A stretch of DNA of 6,333 nucleotides from Thermoanaerobaculia bacterium (lineage in GTDB: Bacteria; Acidobacteriota; Thermoanaerobaculia; Gp7-AA8): positions 1 to 6,333 of the forward strand of contig JAMPYE010000264.1 in the NCBI GenBank assembly GCA_023700825.1, written 5' to 3'. This document shows positions 1 through 6,333 of the stretch, piece by piece. The notes under the pieces are model-generated. The model did no database searches, was not told where the DNA came from, and was given only the letters and a program-made list of their open reading frames with translations. Position numbers and translations under genes: made by a program. Each line of letters opens with the position of its first letter. Positions within the stretch are counted from its first letter, which is position 1.

Positions 1-3000
1 CGCTATCAGTCACACGCATGGGAGGAGCCGTCGCTCGACAAGGACGCGAGGGCATTCCTCGCGAAGAGCGACCCTGCGTCTCTCGAAAAATTCGACGCGA
101 AGGTCGCGAAAACACGCGCCGCCGCGCAGGCCACGGGCCCCGTCATCAACTTCCTCGCCGAGAGCTGGGACCTCGAACGCTATCCGAAGCGCGACAACAT
201 GGTCGTGGTCGAGACGAAGCCCGGGGTTCCGACCGAGAGCTGGATGAAGCTCGTCCTCGACGAGAGGCTTCCCGCGATCGAAGGCACGGCGGTGCCGGGC
301 AAGACGCAGGAGTTCACGGTTCAGCTCGAGCGGACCCTCTTCGTCGAGCACGCCGAGCACTGCCGCTCGCAGTGCGACCCCGACCGCTGGAACGCGATCC
401 GATTCCGTTCGCGCGTCAAGAAGGCCGAGGCTGCGAAGCAGTTCTCGGTCACCGACGTCACGAAGCCGTCGGCAGAGAAGAAGCTCAAGCGCACCGACGC
501 GAAATCCACTGACGAGATCGTCGAGTACGACGTCACGAACTGGATGACGGTCGAAGAGGCCGGCTTCGGCGCGCAGCCTCCCGTGACCACGTGGCGCGTG
601 CAGATCGGTGAAGAGCTGACCGCGCAGGACGGTCAGAAGCTCGGCTACAACTTCGTCAGCATCATCGAGAACTGGCACCGCTGTGCCTACGCGAGCTTCG
701 GCGACGGGCACGGCGTCTGGGAAGCCGACGGAGGCATGACACTCCCCTTCTACGCCCGCAATTTCCGCCGGGCGCGGCAGTGGGCCGCACCTCTCGGGGC
801 GGAGGAGCTGATGCCGACGATCCTGCGGCTGCAGGAAGAGAGCTATTTCCGCGTCGCTCCCGATTCCGAGCCGGTCGACCGCAAGCTCGGCGTCACTCCC
901 GACAAGGTTCAGTCGCACGGCCTCGACCTCACCACGGCCCTCGCCGGCTCGAAGCACGGCGTCTTCTGGACGGCGGTCGAGCCCGACGAGGCGATCGACA
1001 AGGCGGCCGAGTGCGATCCCGATCGCCCGACACGCGCCTCGATCGTGCAGGTCACGAACCTCGGCATCCACGTCAAGGACAGCCCGGTCAACACGCTCGT
1101 CTTCGTGACCCGGCTCGACGATGGCAAGCCCGTCGCCGGGGCCAACGTCGCGATTCGCACCCGAGAGAACAGCGTCGTGTGGTCCGGCACGACCGGCGCG
1201 GACGGCGTGGCCATCGCCCCGAACACCGACCTCCGCGACGAGGAGGACTACTGGAAGCTCCAGTTCATCGTCACGGCCGAGAAGGACGGCGACTTCGCCT
1301 ACGTCGGCAGCGACTGGGACGAAGGGCTCAACGGCTGGGAGTTCGGCCTCGACTTCTCCCGCTACACCGCGAAGCCGATGCTCCGCGGCGCGGTCTTCGC
1401 CGACCGCGGCGTCTACAAGCCGGGCGAGGAAGTCCACTTCAAGGCGATCCTGCGCAGCGACACCGCTGCCGGGATGAAGCTCCTTCCCGCGGGATCGAAG
1501 GCGAAGATCCTCGTCACCGACAGCCAGGGCGAAGAGGTCGACTCGCGGGAAATCACCCTCGGCGAGTGGAGCAGCGCCGAGTGGACGATGACGATCTCGA
1601 AGTCCGCGTCGTTAGGCGACTGGTCGGTCTCCGCCGAGGCCGCAGAGCAACGCGGCAACATCTACGGCAATTTCCTCGTCGCCTCGTACCGGCGCCCCGA
1701 CTTCCGCGTCGACGCGACGCTCTCGGGCGAGACCGGCATCGCCGGCGATCCGCTCGATGGGCACGTCGAGGCCCGCTATCTTTTCGGTGGCGCCATGGCT
1801 GAACGCGACATCGCCTGGACCTTCCGCCGATCGATGACGTTCGAAGTCCCCGCGCCGATCGCGGCGAAGTATCCCCTCGAGCAGTGGAGCTTCATCGGCT
1901 ACGTCGGCTACGACGAGGAACGCGTCTCCGACGAGATCCTGAGCCAGGACGAGGTCACGCTCGACGGGAAGGGCGACCTCGACCTGGAGCTCGAGACCAA
2001 GGCGAGCCATAGCGTGCCGATGGTCTACACGCTGGAAGGCAGCGTCACCGACGTGTCGCGGCAGACGATCGCCAACCGCGCCTCGCTCGTCGTCCATCCC
2101 GCGCCCTGGTACGTCGGCGTGCGCCAGCCTCCGATGTTCGCCGACCAGAAGACCGGGTTCGACACTCAGATTCTCGCGGTCACCCCCGAGGCGCTCGCGA
2201 CGCCGGGCGTCGACGTGAAGGTCGTCGTGACGCAGCTTCAGTGGAACAGCGTCCGCCGCGCCGAAGGCAACGGCTTCTACACCTGGGACTGGGAGCTCAA
2301 GCGGATCGACGCGGGCAGCTACGACGTGACGACCGGGGAGAAGCCCGTACCGCTGCACCTCGACTTCGAGAACGGCGGCTATTTCGAGCTCGTCGCGACG
2401 GCGACCGACGACCGCGACCGCTCCACGAAGACGACCGCGCACTTCTACGTGCTCGGCGAGGGCTACACCGCCTGGCGCCGCTACGACCACAACCGCATCG
2501 ACCTCGTCCCCGAGAAGAAGAAGTACCGCCCGGGCGAGACGGCGCGCGTCATGGTGCAGTCGCCGTGGGAGAAGGCGACCGCGCTCGTCACCACCGAGCG
2601 CGAAGGGGTGAAGTCGCATCGCCAGTTCGAGCTGAAATCGACGCAGCAGACGATCGAAATCCCGATCACCGAGGCCGACATCCCGAACGTCTTCGTGTCG
2701 GTCGTCCTCGTCCAGGGCCGGACCGGCCCGCCGAAGGAGGACGACCCGAGCGATCCGGGCAAGCCGGCGTTCCGGCTCGGCTACATCGAACTCTCGGTCG
2801 AAGACGCGACCAAGCGCCTGAAGGTCGACGTGAAGGCGAACCAGTCGGAGTACCGACCCGCGACGAACGCGAAGATCAGCGTCAACGTGAAGGACGCCGC
2901 CGGCAAGCCGGTCGAATCCGAGGTCACGCTGTGGGCGGTCGACTACGGCGTGCTCTCGCTGACGAACTTCCAGACGCCCGACATTCTCGACGACGTCTAC

Positions 3001-5280
3001 GTCAGGAAGTCGCTCTCGGTGCAGGACACCGACAGCCGGCAGCGGATCATCAGCCGCCGCATCCTCACGCCCAAAGGCGGTGACGAGGGCGGCGGCGGCG
3101 GTGAGGACGCGTCGGTCGGCGAAGTGCGCAAGGACTTCCGCGTACTCGCGTTCTGGTTAGGCTCGGTCAAGACCGACCGCAAGGGCAACGCCACGACCGA
3201 CATCAAGCTCCCCGAGTCGCTGACGACCTACCGCATCATGGCGGTCGCCAACGACAAAGCGAACCGCTTCGGCAAGGGTGACAGCGAGATCAAGGTCAAC
3301 AAGCCGGTGCTGCTGCGCCAGAACTTCCCGCGTTTCCTCTCGGCGGGCGACAAGGCGCTCTTCGGCTCGGTCGTCAACAGCCAGCTCACGAAGGGCGGGC
3401 AGGCGACCGTGACGATCGAGAGTCTCGATCCCGACGTGATCTCGATCGAGGGCAACAGCAAGCAGACCATGGAGATCGGGCCGAAGGGAGTGCAGGAAGT
3501 CCGCTTCCCCGTCATCGCCCGCGCGGTGGGGAACGCGCGCATTCGCATGACCGTGCGGCTCCTCGGAGAGAGCGACGCGTTCGAGGACGTCATCCCCGTT
3601 CGCATTCTCTCGCCGGTGGAAACCGTGGCTGCCTACGGGCAGGCGAAGCCGGACGCGAAGGAGACGGTCGAGATCCCGGGCGACGTGCGCTCCGACGTCG
3701 GCGGCATCGACGTCGAGCTCTCGTCGACCGCGCTCGTAGGCCTCGGTGAAGGCGCGCGCTACCTGGTCGACTATCCGTACGGCTGCGCCGAGCAGCGCGC
3801 GTCGACGGCCGTGGCTCTGATCCTCGCGTCCGATCTCGGCGAGGCGTTCAAGCTCCCGGGCATCGCGCCGGCCGACATCCGGAAGGTCGCGCAGGAAACC
3901 CTGGTCGATCTCGAGCGGTACCAGTGCCCTAACGGCGGCTTCTGGTACTGGCCGGGCGACTGCTTCTTCACCTCGCCCTACCTGACGAGCTACATCCTCC
4001 ACGTCTACCAGCGCGGCGACGCGCTCGGCTACGACGTGAAGGACTCTGTGATGCAGCGCGCGTACGACTACCTCGAAGCCGAGCTCGCGAAGGAGCAGCC
4101 GGTGAACGAAGGCTGGTGGCCGTCGTACACGGCGTGGCAGGCCTACGCCATCAAGGTGCTCGTCGAAGGGGGCCGCAACCAGGACAGCAACATCAACCGG
4201 ATCTACGGCTACCTCGACCGCATGCCGGTCTTCGCCCTGTCGCACCTCTACGACGCGCTCGCGGCGAAGGGTGAGACGAGCGGCAAGCGCGTCGACGAGC
4301 TGCGGCGCCGCATGTTCAACGCGATCCTCCCCGAAGGCGGGAGCGCGCACGTCGAGGAGCTCGCGGACGACTACCTGCTCCTCTTCTGGAACTCGAACAT
4401 CCGCTCGACCTCGCTCGCGCTCGGCAGCTTCGTCCGCAACAGCAGCGACGAGACGCACGTCGCGAGCATGGTTCGCTGGCTGATGAGCGCGCGGAAGAAG
4501 GGGCGCTGGGGCAACACGCAGGAGAACGCGCTCGCGATGGAGGCGCTCGTCGACTACTACAGGAAGTACGAGAGCGAGATCCCCGACTTCACCGCCCTCG
4601 TCACGCTCGGGGAGGAGGAGATCGCGCGCGAGGCGTTCAAGGGGCGCTCCACCGTAGCGAAGGGCTCGAGCTTCCCGATGAAGAGCCTGCTGGCGAAGGG
4701 GTCGGCGGGCAAGGCGCTCCCGCTCACCTTCCAGCGCGAAGGGACGGGCGTCCTCTACTACATCGCGCGTCTGCGCTACGCGTCGACGACACCCGCAGCG
4801 AGCTCGATGAACAAGGGCTTCCAGATCAAGCGGTGGTACTCGCTGGAGAGCGACCCGAAGAAGATCGGAACGACGTACGACGCTGGCGACCTCGTCCGCG
4901 TCACGCTGGAGCTGAAGCTTCCGAAGGAACGCCGCTGGGTCGCCGTCACCGATCCGCTCCCCGCCGGCTTCGAGCCGGTGGAGTCGTGGTTCGCGACGAC
5001 GGCGCTCGACCTCCGCGACGAGCAGCGCTACGGCGAGGAGGCCGAGGAGCAGGACTGGATGACGAGCTGGCGCAAGGGAGGCTTCGATCACATCGAGCGC
5101 CACGACGACCGCGTCAATCTCTTCGCCACGCGCCTCTCCGAAGGCGATCACGTCTTCTCCTACGTCGTGCGCGCCACGACCACCGGGACCTTCGTCGCCT
5201 CTCCCGTCCACGCCGAGGAGATGTACGAGCCCGAAGTTTTCGGCCGCTCGAAGGCGGACATCGTGGAGGTGAAGCCGTAG
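1..5280 (+). CDS. Bacterial alpha-2-macroglobulin family protein (YfhM-like, thioester-containing), 5' end missing
   Basis: The frame is open from base 1, so the ATG at 199 is internal and the true start and signal peptide lie upstream. 1759 residues are visible (numbered here from base 1), already longer than E. coli YfhM at about 1650. Order of domains: N-terminal macroglobulin-like region to about 340; bMG3-like domain near 349-440 (DGKPVAGANV); MG2-like domain from about 461 (RGVYKPGEEVHF), ending in the hallmark FLVASYRRPDFRV near 558-569; more MG domains; A2M bait-region domain about 836-990 (YRPGETARV, LWAVDYGVLSL); a polar, Gly-rich bait-like stretch about 1001-1040; the A2M domain from 1042 (VRKDFRVLAFW, LPESLTTYRIMAVA); thioester domain with YPYGCAEQ (Cys1262, Gln1265) and GGFWYWPG; and a C-terminal bMG10-like domain ending HAEEMYEPEVFGRS. 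Family role: a periplasmic or outer-surface broad-spectrum protease trap. The intact CxEQ separates it from the YfaS type, which lacks the thioester. The downstream pbpC supports the YfhM assignment. The family call is very secure; the native targets are unknown. Confidence 0.96.
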   Translation, partial: RYQSHAWEEPSLDKDARAFLAKSDPASLEKFDAKVAKTRAAAQATGPVINFLAESWDLERYPKRDNMVVVETKPGVPTESWMKLVLDERLPAIEGTAVPGKTQEFTVQLERTLFVEHAEHCRSQCDPDRWNAIRFRSRVKKAEAAKQFSVTDVTKPSAEKKLKRTDAKSTDEIVEYDVTNWMTVEEAGFGAQPPVTTWRVQIGEELTAQDGQKLGYNFVSIIENWHRCAYASFGDGHGVWEADGGMTLPFYARNFRRARQWAAPLGAEELMPTILRLQEESYFRVAPDSEPVDRKLGVTPDKVQSHGLDLTTALAGSKHGVFWTAVEPDEAIDKAAECDPDRPTRASIVQVTNLGIHVKDSPVNTLVFVTRLDDGKPVAGANVAIRTRENSVVWSGTTGADGVAIAPNTDLRDEEDYWKLQFIVTAEKDGDFAYVGSDWDEGLNGWEFGLDFSRYTAKPMLRGAVFADRGVYKPGEEVHFKAILRSDTAAGMKLLPAGSKAKILVTDSQGEEVDSREITLGEWSSAEWTMTISKSASLGDWSVSAEAAEQRGNIYGNFLVASYRRPDFRVDATLSGETGIAGDPLDGHVEARYLFGGAMAERDIAWTFRRSMTFEVPAPIAAKYPLEQWSFIGYVGYDEERVSDEILSQDEVTLDGKGDLDLELETKASHSVPMVYTLEGSVTDVSRQTIANRASLVVHPAPWYVGVRQPPMFADQKTGFDTQILAVTPEALATPGVDVKVVVTQLQWNSVRRAEGNGFYTWDWELKRIDAGSYDVTTGEKPVPLHLDFENGGYFELVATATDDRDRSTKTTAHFYVLGEGYTAWRRYDHNRIDLVPEKKKYRPGETARVMVQSPWEKATALVTTEREGVKSHRQFELKSTQQTIEIPITEADIPNVFVSVVLVQGRTGPPKEDDPSDPGKPAFRLGYIELSVEDATKRLKVDVKANQSEYRPATNAKISVNVKDAAGKPVESEVTLWAVDYGVLSLTNFQTPDILDDVYVRKSLSVQDTDSRQRIISRRILTPKGGDEGGGGGEDASVGEVRKDFRVLAFWLGSVKTDRKGNATTDIKLPESLTTYRIMAVANDKANRFGKGDSEIKVNKPVLLRQNFPRFLSAGDKALFGSVVNSQLTKGGQATVTIESLDPDVISIEGNSKQTMEIGPKGVQEVRFPVIARAVGNARIRMTVRLLGESDAFEDVIPVRILSPVETVAAYGQAKPDAKETVEIPGDVRSDVGGIDVELSSTALVGLGEGARYLVDYPYGCAEQRASTAVALILASDLGEAFKLPGIAPADIRKVAQETLVDLERYQCPNGGFWYWPGDCFFTSPYLTSYILHVYQRGDALGYDVKDSVMQRAYDYLEAELAKEQPVNEGWWPSYTAWQAYAIKVLVEGGRNQDSNINRIYGYLDRMPVFALSHLYDALAAKGETSGKRVDELRRRMFNAILPEGGSAHVEELADDYLLLFWNSNIRSTSLALGSFVRNSSDETHVASMVRWLMSARKKGRWGNTQENALAMEALVDYYRKYESEIPDFTALVTLGEEEIAREAFKGRSTVAKGSSFPMKSLLAKGSAGKALPLTFQREGTGVLYYIARLRYASTTPAASSMNKGFQIKRWYSLESDPKKIGTTYDAGDLVRVTLELKLPKERRWVAVTDPLPAGFEPVESWFATTALDLRDEQRYGEEAEEQDWMTSWRKGGFDHIERHDDRVNLFATRLSEGDHVFSYVVRATTTGTFVASPVHAEEMYEPEVFGRSKADIVEVKP

Positions 5281-5291
5281 GGGCCGGGGGG

Positions 5292-5347
5292 TTGTTAGTT
5301 GTTAGTTGTTAGTTGTTAGTTGTTAGACGATTCACGTCGGTTGTTAG
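5292..5347 (+). repeat. Tandem heptamer TTGTTAG, five perfect copies plus one isolated copy
   Basis: Five perfect head-to-tail copies of TTGTTAG occupy 5292-5326, starting 11 bases after the A2M stop codon. A sixth copy sits at 5341-5347 after a 14-base interruption (5327-5340). Both the array and the isolated copy are preceded by GG. The AT-rich unit stands out sharply from the GC-rich surroundings. It has no dyad symmetry and no open frame of its own. It is probably a slippage-prone intergenic simple repeat; a role in binding a protein or in ending transcription is not shown by the sequence. Confidence 0.9.
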
Positions 5348-5348
5348 G

Positions 5349-5397
5349 TCGTCGCGTAGCGACGAAGGATCGGTAGCCCCCGGCTTCAGCCGGGGGT
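5349..5397. repeat. Composite two-hairpin intergenic element, copy 1
   Basis: The first hairpin has a 7-base stem TCGTCGC/GCGACGA around the loop GTA (5349-5365). A short spacer containing GATC and then TAG leads to a second hairpin, with the 8-base stem CCCCCGGC/GCCGGGGG around TTCA (5377-5396). The same order (hairpin with CGC-GTA-GCG apex, GATC, TAG, CCCCGG hairpin) recurs in copy 2, starting 70 bases downstream. This resembles a REP- or BIME-type interspersed palindromic repeat. No run of T follows either stem, so it is not a standard intrinsic terminator, although it could protect the 3' end of the A2M transcript. Confidence 0.8.
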
Positions 5398-5418
5398 GAG
5401 GAACGACAAAACGAATTC

Positions 5419-5475
5419 GCGCCGCGTAGCGGCGCCAGATCTTAGTCCCCGGTCCCGCTCCGCGGGACCGGGGGT
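5419..5475. repeat. Composite two-hairpin intergenic element, copy 2
   Basis: The first hairpin has a 7-base stem GCGCCGC/GCGGCGC around GTA (5419-5435), the same geometry as copy 1. A spacer with GATC and TAG follows. The second hairpin has a 12-base stem CCCCGGTCCCGC/GCGGGACCGGGG around TCC (5447-5458 with 5462-5473). The outer CCCCGG/CCGGGG is shared with copy 1, while the inner part of the stem differs and is still fully paired. The element ends about 22 bases before the pbpC start codon, so if transcription reads through it would fold in the immediate 5' region of the pbpC message. Confidence 0.82.
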
Positions 5476-5497
5476 CACGAGATCAATCGACGACCAC

Positions 5498-6333
5498 ATG
5501 ACTCGCCGAACGAAAACGCTCCTCGCACTCTCGATCGTCGCTACCCTCGCCGCGTTGGCGGCCTGGCTTCGTCTCGGCCCGCTGCCTACCGGCTTCCTCG
5601 ACCGCGGTCACTTCGTCTCGACGCGGGTGCTCGACCGGCACGGCGACGTGATCTACGAGACGCTCTCGGCCGCCGGCACGCGGGGCGACTGGCTGGAGGC
5701 GAAGGAGCTTCCCGAGTCGCTCGTCGCGGCGACGATCGCGGCGGAGGACCACCGCTTCTTCCGTCATCCCGGCGTCGATCCCCTCGCGATCGCCCGCGCG
5801 ACCTTGAAGAACGTCCGCGCGCGGCGCGTGGTCGAGGGAGGCTCGACGATCACGCAGCAGGTCGTGAAACAGATTCTGCTCGCGCGCGGCGAGCGCGGGC
5901 GGAAGGACCTTCGCGGGAAGGCACGAGAAGCAGTTCTCGCCCTCCGTCTCGAGCACCGCCTTTCGAAGCGCGAGATCCTCGCGCTCTACCTGAACCTCGC
6001 GCCGTACGGAAATCAGTTCATCGGGGCGCGGCGCGCCTCACTCGGATACTTCGGCCGCGATCCGTCGTCGCTCACGCTCGCGCAGTCGGCGTTCCTCGCC
6101 GGCCTTCCCCAGCGGCCGAGCGGCTACGACCCGTACCGGCATCCCGCGCGCGCGCGCGAGCGGCAGCAGTCGGTGCTCGGCCGGATCGGACGGCTCGACC
6201 TCGTCGAGGCGGACCGCCTCGTCGAGGCGGACCGCCTCGACGAGGCGCAGCGCGAGGAGCTTCGCCTCGTTCGCGAGCGCCCCGAACTCGTCGCACCCCA
6301 CTTCGGCGCGCACGTCCTCCGAGGTGCGCCCGA
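5498..6333 (+). CDS. pbpC: Penicillin-binding protein 1C: signal anchor and GT51 transglycosylase domain, 3' end missing
   Basis: The frame runs open from ATG 5498 to the window end (278 complete codons). PbpC is an inner-membrane enzyme that polymerises lipid II into glycan strands; the full protein also has a transpeptidase domain and a PbpC-specific C-terminal domain, both beyond this window. Basic residues (MTRRTK) precede one hydrophobic segment, about residues 8-24, the expected signal anchor. GT51 motifs in order: AEDHRFFRHPG with catalytic Glu83; GGSTITQQ (114-121); KAREAVLALRLE with the likely second Glu144; KREILALYLNLAPYGN (157-172), where Ala162 replaces the usual Glu of the KxxILExYLN consensus; and YFGRDPSSLTLAQSAFLAGLPQRPSGYDPYRHP-type sequence at 184-216. 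The LNLAPYG form and the A2M gene upstream favour PbpC over PBP1A. ATG 5498 is chosen because it puts the anchor at the N-terminus and no in-frame start lies close upstream; no good Shine-Dalgarno sequence is visible. An 18-base in-frame repeat lies in the linker after the GT domain. Confidence 0.94.
   Translation, partial: MTRRTKTLLALSIVATLAALAAWLRLGPLPTGFLDRGHFVSTRVLDRHGDVIYETLSAAGTRGDWLEAKELPESLVAATIAAEDHRFFRHPGVDPLAIARATLKNVRARRVVEGGSTITQQVVKQILLARGERGRKDLRGKAREAVLALRLEHRLSKREILALYLNLAPYGNQFIGARRASLGYFGRDPSSLTLAQSAFLAGLPQRPSGYDPYRHPARARERQQSVLGRIGRLDLVEADRLVEADRLDEAQREELRLVRERPELVAPHFGAHVLRGAP
6200..6253 (+). repeat. In-frame 18-base tandem repeat in pbpC (LVEADR, LVEADR, LDEAQR)
   Basis: Two identical 18-base copies (6200-6217 and 6218-6235) are followed by a third, diverged copy (6236-6253). 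They encode LVEADR, LVEADR and LDEAQR at residues 235-252, in the charged helical stretch that joins the GT51 domain to the transpeptidase domain. The reading frame is kept. The perfect identity of the first two copies at DNA level suggests recent duplication by slippage or strong sequence constraint. Confidence 0.9.
6215..6247. repeat. Perfect 33-base palindrome inside pbpC
   Basis: The left arm CGCCTCGTCGAGGCGG (6215-6230) and the right arm CCGCCTCGACGAGGCG (6232-6247) are exact reverse complements around the single base A6231. As RNA or single-stranded DNA this would fold as about 15 base pairs with a 3-base GAC loop. A shorter related palindrome with 8-base arms is centred at 6213. It overlaps the 18-base tandem repeat and comes from the same unit, whose CGAGGCGG and CCGCCTCG segments are complementary. 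Confidence 0.88.

Noticed and set aside
199..201. ATG 199 as the A2M start codon
   Set aside because: The same frame is open without stops back to base 1 and reads as plausible protein. An exported A2M needs a signal peptide, and none follows this ATG.
10..1437. 475-codon open frame on the minus strand
   Set aside because: Antisense shadow of the A2M coding region with biased composition and no family resemblance. The + strand frame here encodes recognisable macroglobulin domains.
1612..2619. 335-codon open frame on the minus strand
   Set aside because: Same reasons: opposite the central MG domains of A2M, with low-complexity composition.
3157..5211. 684-codon open frame on the minus strand
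   Set aside because: It lies wholly within the A2M gene, whose protein has clear domain motifs throughout. Its translation is Arg, Val, Glu, Asp and Leu-rich with no recognisable motif, typical of an antisense shadow frame in GC-rich DNA.
5292..5330. Promoter for pbpC with TTGTTA as a -35 box
   Set aside because: TTGTTA recurs only because of the heptamer array, and no convincing -10 box lies about 17 bases after any copy.
5447..5475. Intrinsic terminator after A2M
   Set aside because: The stem is strong and GC-rich but the bases after it are GGTCACGAG, with no T-run on either strand. It may still slow polymerase, but the standard signature is missing.
5349..5475. CRISPR array
   Set aside because: There are only two copies, each an internally paired two-hairpin element with diverged sequence. 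There are no identical direct repeats with unique spacers of constant length and no cas genes.
5483..5956. 157-codon open frame on the minus strand covering the start of pbpC
   Set aside because: The + strand frame contains the complete GT51 motif series, so the antisense frame is a by-product.

Overview
The window is a GC-rich stretch of bacterial chromosome, with G or C at most third codon positions. It carries two genes on the + strand, each cut by a window edge. A very large alpha-2-macroglobulin (A2M) family protein runs from before base 1 to its TAG stop at 5278-5280. A penicillin-binding protein 1C (pbpC) starts at ATG 5498 and runs off the right end. The A2M-pbpC pair is known from many Gram-negative bacteria (yfhM-pbpC in E. 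coli) and implies a cell with a periplasm. The class of organism cannot be fixed. The codon use and the style of intergenic palindromes would fit an uncultured lineage such as Acidobacteriota or a former deltaproteobacterium, but that is only an impression.

Layout: 1-5280 is A2M, with 1759 codons visible and the N-terminus missing. 5281-5497 is a 217-base spacer that is not simple sequence. It holds five perfect tandem copies of TTGTTAG plus one isolated copy, then two copies of a composite element made of two hairpins each. 5498-6333 is the first 278 codons of pbpC: signal anchor, the GT51 transglycosylase domain, and the start of the linker to the transpeptidase domain. That linker carries an in-frame 18-base tandem repeat, which creates a perfect 33-base palindrome.

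How the genes work together (family knowledge plus inference): the A2M traps or covalently tags proteases that enter the periplasm, using a bait segment and an intact Cys-Ala-Glu-Gln thioester. PbpC polymerises or repairs peptidoglycan where the wall is damaged. The pair is usually read as a defence-and-repair unit.

I found no wholly new system. The parts most worth following are the paired composite hairpin elements, whose stems differ by compensatory changes, and the palindromic hexapeptide repeat inside pbpC. There are no tRNA or rRNA genes, CRISPR arrays, insertion sequences or convincing promoters in the window.
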